Source: Meandrina meandrites (taxonomy: Eukaryota; Cnidaria; Anthozoa; Scleractinia; Meandrinidae). Taken from it: a stretch of 64,000 nt of DNA. The position numbers were made by a program, and so were the translations under genes. Positions 59,979 to 64,000 of the stretch are shown here, in pieces. The stretch lies in contig OY855905.1 of the NCBI GenBank assembly GCA_963693305.1, forward strand, positions 37,773,637 through 37,837,636. Reading direction: 5' to 3'. Each line of letters opens with the position of its first letter. Within the stretch, counting starts at the first letter, position 1. The notes under the pieces are model-generated. The model was not told where the DNA came from and did not search any database. It worked only from the letters and a program-made list of their open reading frames with translations.

Positions 59979-61946
59979 TTACCGATTGGCAAAGTGATCA
60001 CGCCGATTGTCTAGTGTAGACCATAACAAATTCTGCGAGACAAGGCGTTTGTTAATCTCTGCCAGAGCACTTGGGAATCTTAGTATAAGATTTTGTAAAG
60101 CTTTAGTCTCTGTTGGCTCAATCAACTTGGTCTTTATGACATGATGCGGCTGGTTGAACTGTCGTCGCATTATCGTCTTGGGTTTTACAAATGTGTCTTT
60201 CGTTCGCTCGATGATGCTTCGTTTGTGGAATTTTTCCGTGTTGGCAGATTTTGGGCAATTGACTTCCAAACTGCGGGGAAGCTGTCGAGAAAGGAAAATG
60301 AAGAAAGCACTAAATATTTTATAGGTCCGAGCCGAGGTAACTGTATTAACACCTTGCTAGCACATTTGCGGGAACCTGTGAGAAATTTATTGGGAACCAA
60401 GCTGAAGTTTGACTTGACCGTCAAGGTATGTGAAATAAATGAAGGATTACGTACCACTTTGGGAAGACAGAAAATATTAAAATCAAGCTAAATTCCCGAT
60501 GATAGTATCTCAAAAACTGATCTAAAGAAATCACATTGTCTTTCTCCATAACCGTCAAAAAGCGGATACAAGGAAACTTTACTGGAGCGCCAGATTATAG
60601 GAATAAACTTCAATCTATAGACAGACACACACACGATTTTCAGAGACAGTCAGTTCATTTTACCTATTGTAAGGTGTACATGTACACCTTTACCTGAAGT
60701 CTTTGTTTATCTTGAATCTTGTCGCTGAGTAGTTTGTTTTCTCTGGTCACAAGCCTCTGTTTCTTGTTTTCCAGTCGAGAGTACAACTCTGCTCGATATT
60801 CTAGAACAGAGAAGATTGAGCTATACTTGGAGGTGACTGATCGGTAATGAGGTCGGTAATGTACGGATCGATAGAAGTTTTTAAGTAAAGATTAGATAGC
60901 AGTGGCGGATCCAGGGGAGGGCCCGGGGGGGGGGGGGGGGGGCCCGGGCCCCTACCTTATTTTTTTGGAAATAGCGCATTTTCTTTGAAGTGCCGGAATT
61001 ATCCTCGCAGAATTCAACATTCATAGTCAAACGGGCCCCCTCCTCAGCTGAAGGTCTGGATCCGCCACTGGATAGCTACATGGCCTGGTAAAAAGACTTA
61101 TGTCACAGTGGTTGGATAAACGGTCTGTGAGCACGCTATCTTGCTCGCAGGCTAGCTGAAAGTTATTTCATTAGCTGACTTCACGCCAGCAAGCTTATCG
61201 ACTGAAAAACGAAACAAACAAAAAACAGTTTTGCAATTCTACCAGGGCAACTCACCGGAAAATCGCTTTCCACCAATCAGCTTTTTCTCTGTGAACACGT
61301 GACCACAGGTACAAGAACCGTCTGTGGTATGCGAGTCAGGGATCTGTTTATAAATATTGACAATAGATTCCACCATATTAAAAACATTTGTTTAGCATGA
61401 GCAGTTTGATTAGCTAAATTTCTCAAATAATTAGAATAGATGAAGCTGAAAGTTTATCATAATGAACACAACAGTTTGCTCGTCTAGAATCTTTGTCCAT
61501 ACAGACGGTGAATCATAAATGTCGTATCTTGAAAAGACTACTGCAAACCAAACAGGCTGGCTAAATTTGTAGGCCAACTAATTTCTTCCGTAAATTGAAT
61601 AAATTACGACCTTGATCTCCCACAACCAGTTTCGAAAGCGCTGTGAGCACTTGTAAAGAAAATCAGAACAACATTGCGGTTTCAAGAACGTGATTATGTT
61701 GTTCTTCATCCTTCGTGAAGAACCGATTTTTCAATCTCAGAATGCATTCATTGGGAAACTCGTAAACAAAATAGATCAAAGTGTGACATAAACTAGTACT
61801 TAAATGGGGCAACTTGTAAATTGCTTATATAATGCGAAGCTACGAAGAGTTTTAATAAGTTAAGGCTAGTTTAAACACAACGGTTTATTTAAAAAAGAAC
61901 TTACCATGAGACGATTACAAGCCACGCATTGTTGTCGTTGCAGCAT
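59979..61946 (-). CDS. UPF0547 (C16orf87)-like small Cys-rich protein, paralog E
   Basis: Exons 61905-61946, 61256-61343, 60694-60800 and 59979-60281 join in phases 0,1,0 to 179 aa, the longest copy. Exon 1 is MLQRQQCVACNRLM (C7, C10). Exon 2 gives GSCTCGHVFTEKK and IGGKRFS (C25, C27), with a longer spacer between the Cys pairs than other copies. Exon 3 is EYRAELYSRLENKKQR. Exon 4 starts at the acceptor TTTCTCGACAG before 60281, chosen because it keeps phase 0; a nearby CCCCGCAG would not. It ends LILRFPSALAEINKRLVSQN plus an extra basic tail. ALAEINK is closest of all copies to the vertebrate C16orf87 end. Confidence 0.78.
60900..61070. mobile_element. CAGTGGC-ended repeat, copy 2, in paralog E intron 2
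   Basis: Inverted ends CAGTGGCGGATCCAG (60900) and its complement ending at 61070 enclose a G/C-homopolymer-rich left part and GCAGAATTCAACATTCATAG. GATAG flanks both sides and may be a target duplication. It closely matches the copy at 13755-13904. Confidence 0.85.
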
Positions 61947-62612
61947 GATGGAGTACTTCAACAATTTCAGATTTCAAAGGATAAAATCAAATTAACAGAA
62001 TTAAAGAAAAAGGCGAAAATCAAACAGCAGCCATGTTTGAACGAGTCGAGATGGCGTCATCCACGCGCGCGACATTATTTCTTACGTCAGCGTGATAGTC
62101 ACATCACACTCAGTAATTGTGACTGTGACAGTCACGCCGGTTTCTAGGCACAGAGTTTGCAAAAACGCAGTTTCTGGCAAAGAGTGTTGATCGGAAACCA
62201 CATAACAGCAAGAGACAACATTCTTAAGTGCTTTATACTGCCGGTTTACAACGTGTATTTGAGCAACGTGAAGGGGGCTGCGTTGCATCAAGGAGCCATA
62301 AAGACCTTCGAGAGTCTCGTCTTCAAAGTTTTTATTTTTGTACGACTCTTCCAAGTTTTAAAACGTTTACTTAATTCTATGTACAAGAACAATGGCAAGC
62401 ATATAGCTGCCAACAAGTACATCAGGCGACAAATCCATGTATTAATTATTGAGCTGTAAACGCTTGCTTGGTCTCTACTCAGAAAACTAATGCCGGGACA
62501 AATTTGTTATTTTTACACTGATAAGTGGTGAATATACTTCAAATCCCTTGCATCCTGGGAAAGACTTTTTTCGCATTAGCTATTTTACAGGAACGTTCTG
62601 AGACATGGTCTC
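61947..62612. other. upstream region of paralog E and 3' side of paralog F
   Basis: Apart from the CRE-type site at 62082 no feature is recognised. Overlapping ORFs at 62082-62459 are not supported. Confidence 0.5.
62082..62089 (-). promoter_or_regulatory. CRE-type site of paralog E
   Basis: On the gene's strand it reads TGACGTAA, one base off the palindromic CRE and a known CREB/ATF variant. It is 136 bases upstream of the ATG at 61946. Confidence 0.55.
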
Positions 62613-64000
62613 TTATAGCCACGCCATAGACTGTCCCATGAGCCTTCGGTTTATTTCTTGAAGAGCGCGGGAAAACCGCGCGGCTTGCTCTTCAGGAGAC
62701 TGAAACAGAGTAACTGTCTTGTTTCCATGGTGATCTTCCTGTGAAGTTGTCGCATTTCCTCTCTTTCTTTTGCCTTTGCTTCTTCGTGGTTTTCTGGAAG
62801 AGGGTACGGTTCGACGGCTCTTTTTAGGTTTTAAAACCACCTAGGACAAAAAAAAAATTGAAAAAAAAAAACACCCTGAAGAGAAACAGTAGAAACCTCC
62901 TGGCAGACTGCCTCTTTAAACCACTGCGCAGACTTTCTTTTGGCATGTCACGCAATATTTCTTCCGCATGAAAAATACTGCGTGATGAGTCAAAAGGACT
63001 GGTAAGGTAAGAGACCACTACAAATATTATCACTTTCACATCTGACAAGCTATTTAAATTCACATCATATACACATGCACCAGGCCACATACCCGAAAGC
63101 GATAGTGTGACACTGATGTTCTGTCACGCATTCCAACTTAAAAATCGCGTTACCTGCTTCTCCCGGTCGCCATCAGCCGAGTCCGTGTCACTTTGGACCT
63201 TACGGTCATCTTCACCGAGTTTCAATCGTTTGGCTTCCAGTCTCGTGTACAGATTTGCTCGGTATTCTGAGAAAAAAGGTGTAGCGAATGAACCATTACA
63301 CAAAACAGAAGTGTATCTCGCCCATCTGTTGTTTTATCGCTGGGCCGAAAGAAAAGATATCAAAGAAACCTACCATTGTACCAGCTAATAAATCTGATAC
63401 GACGCGACACAATCGCAACTAAGCCCGCGGTAACGAAAACGGCATTTCAACTGCTGCGTTACACAAAGCAATGTGTCACGAAACTTGTGCTGCAACAAAA
63501 TTGCAGACAACTTGGATGAAATGCTTCCTTGTGTAACAGTGTCTTTATTATAGCATCAGCCACAGTGAAAGACAGCCACGAATAATGCTACTACACAAGT
63601 ACACACAGAGGCTCGAACCGCCCATCAGCTCACGCGCACGCGAGCCTAGCCAGCTCACAGGGCGTTTTACCCTAATCCCTTTCGGGAGCCGCGTTTCAAG
63701 TCTTTCAACGTAACGAACTCGCGCTGGTACTTGGTGAGCATAACTTGTTTTTTAAATCAGCCGTTGCATATGTCACGCCAATTTAAAGGTGCCAGGTGCT
63801 CGCGCTGAGCGCATCACTTCAAACGCCCTGTAATCCCATGTAACAGTTTGATGTCCCCGCGTTTTAGCGTTATTTAAGGTGCTGGTCATTCAACGAGTTA
63901 TTCTTAATGTCTTTACCCTGGTCCTAAAGATTTTCTTTTTCCCTTTTCTCCATTTAATTCTAGTCGCAAAGCGGCAATGTTCAGTGGGTCGCGGCAGCAG
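62613..64000 (-). CDS. UPF0547 (C16orf87)-like protein, paralog F, partial (5' end beyond window)
   Basis: Two exons are visible. Exon 3 (63154-63266) reads EYRANLYTRLEAKRLKLGED then an acidic linker. Exon 4 (62613-62840) has a basic KPKKSRR...GKRKRGN stretch and ends PEEQAARFSRALQEINRRLM with the tail GQSMAWL. The phase-1 acceptor before GAATAC and the phase-0 join match the other copies. The two Cys-bearing exons 1 and 2 are not found between 63267 and 64000, so they should lie to the right. Annotated only for the visible 3' half (about 113 residues). Confidence 0.75.
63267..64000. other. paralog F intron 2 (by inference)
   Basis: No Cys-exon, repeat or other gene is seen. By comparison with the sister genes this should be intron sequence leading to exon 2 outside the window. 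Confidence 0.4.

Noticed and set aside
60267..60274. CCCCGCAG as acceptor of paralog E exon 4
   Set aside because: It would break the phase-0 join; the pyrimidine-rich TTTCTCGACAG just upstream keeps the frame and matches the sister genes.
60141..60491. 116-codon plus-strand ORF
   Set aside because: Antisense to paralog E exon 4, whose frame, splice site and family motif are clear.

Overview
The window looks like nuclear DNA of a marine invertebrate, most likely an anthozoan cnidarian (stony coral or sea anemone). It is AT-rich, has GT-AG introns of a few hundred to a few thousand bases, animal gene families (SLC46-type transporter, synaptotagmin, SNX16, UPF0547/C16orf87) and dense small palindromic transposons and tRNA-derived SINEs. 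The genus cannot be fixed from the sequence alone. All gene models here were spliced by hand from ORFs and splice signals and have no transcript support.

Layout. (1) 0.7-3.9 kb, + strand: a four-exon major-facilitator transporter of SLC46/proton-coupled-folate-transporter type. (2) 7.7-24.3 kb: four intronless, same-strand (-) coiled-coil genes that are diverged paralogs. All carry an SR-x-F/H-x-FS-Y/F-FP motif at or near the C-terminus. The family is not one I can name, and the fourth copy has an apparent frameshift. A small intronless 144-aa gene on the + strand lies between copies one and two. (3) 27.8-37.5 kb, + strand: a four-exon synaptotagmin whose two C2 domains lack most canonical calcium ligands. 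Its third intron holds an antisense, intronless sorting nexin 16 gene. (4) 40-64 kb: a cluster of six paralogous four-exon genes encoding small Cys-rich/basic proteins of UPF0547 (C16orf87) type, five on - and one on +. The sixth runs off the right edge. Every copy that can be checked keeps the same splice phases (0,1,0). The five copies whose start is in the window each have a CRE-type site (TGACGTCA or TTACGTCA) about 130-150 bp upstream of the ATG.

Between genes lie MITE-like hairpins (several with TTAA or TA target duplications), SINEs, a decayed LINE 3' end, a three-copy repeat family with CAGTGGC termini, an 81-bp tandem duplication and a mosaic 4-bp microsatellite inside an intron. No rRNA, standalone tRNA, CRISPR or prokaryotic feature was seen.

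The two strongest leads are the UPF0547 cluster, with conserved promoter spacing that suggests co-regulation through CREB/ATF-type factors, and the tandem intronless coiled-coil family. What either does in the cell is not shown by the sequence.
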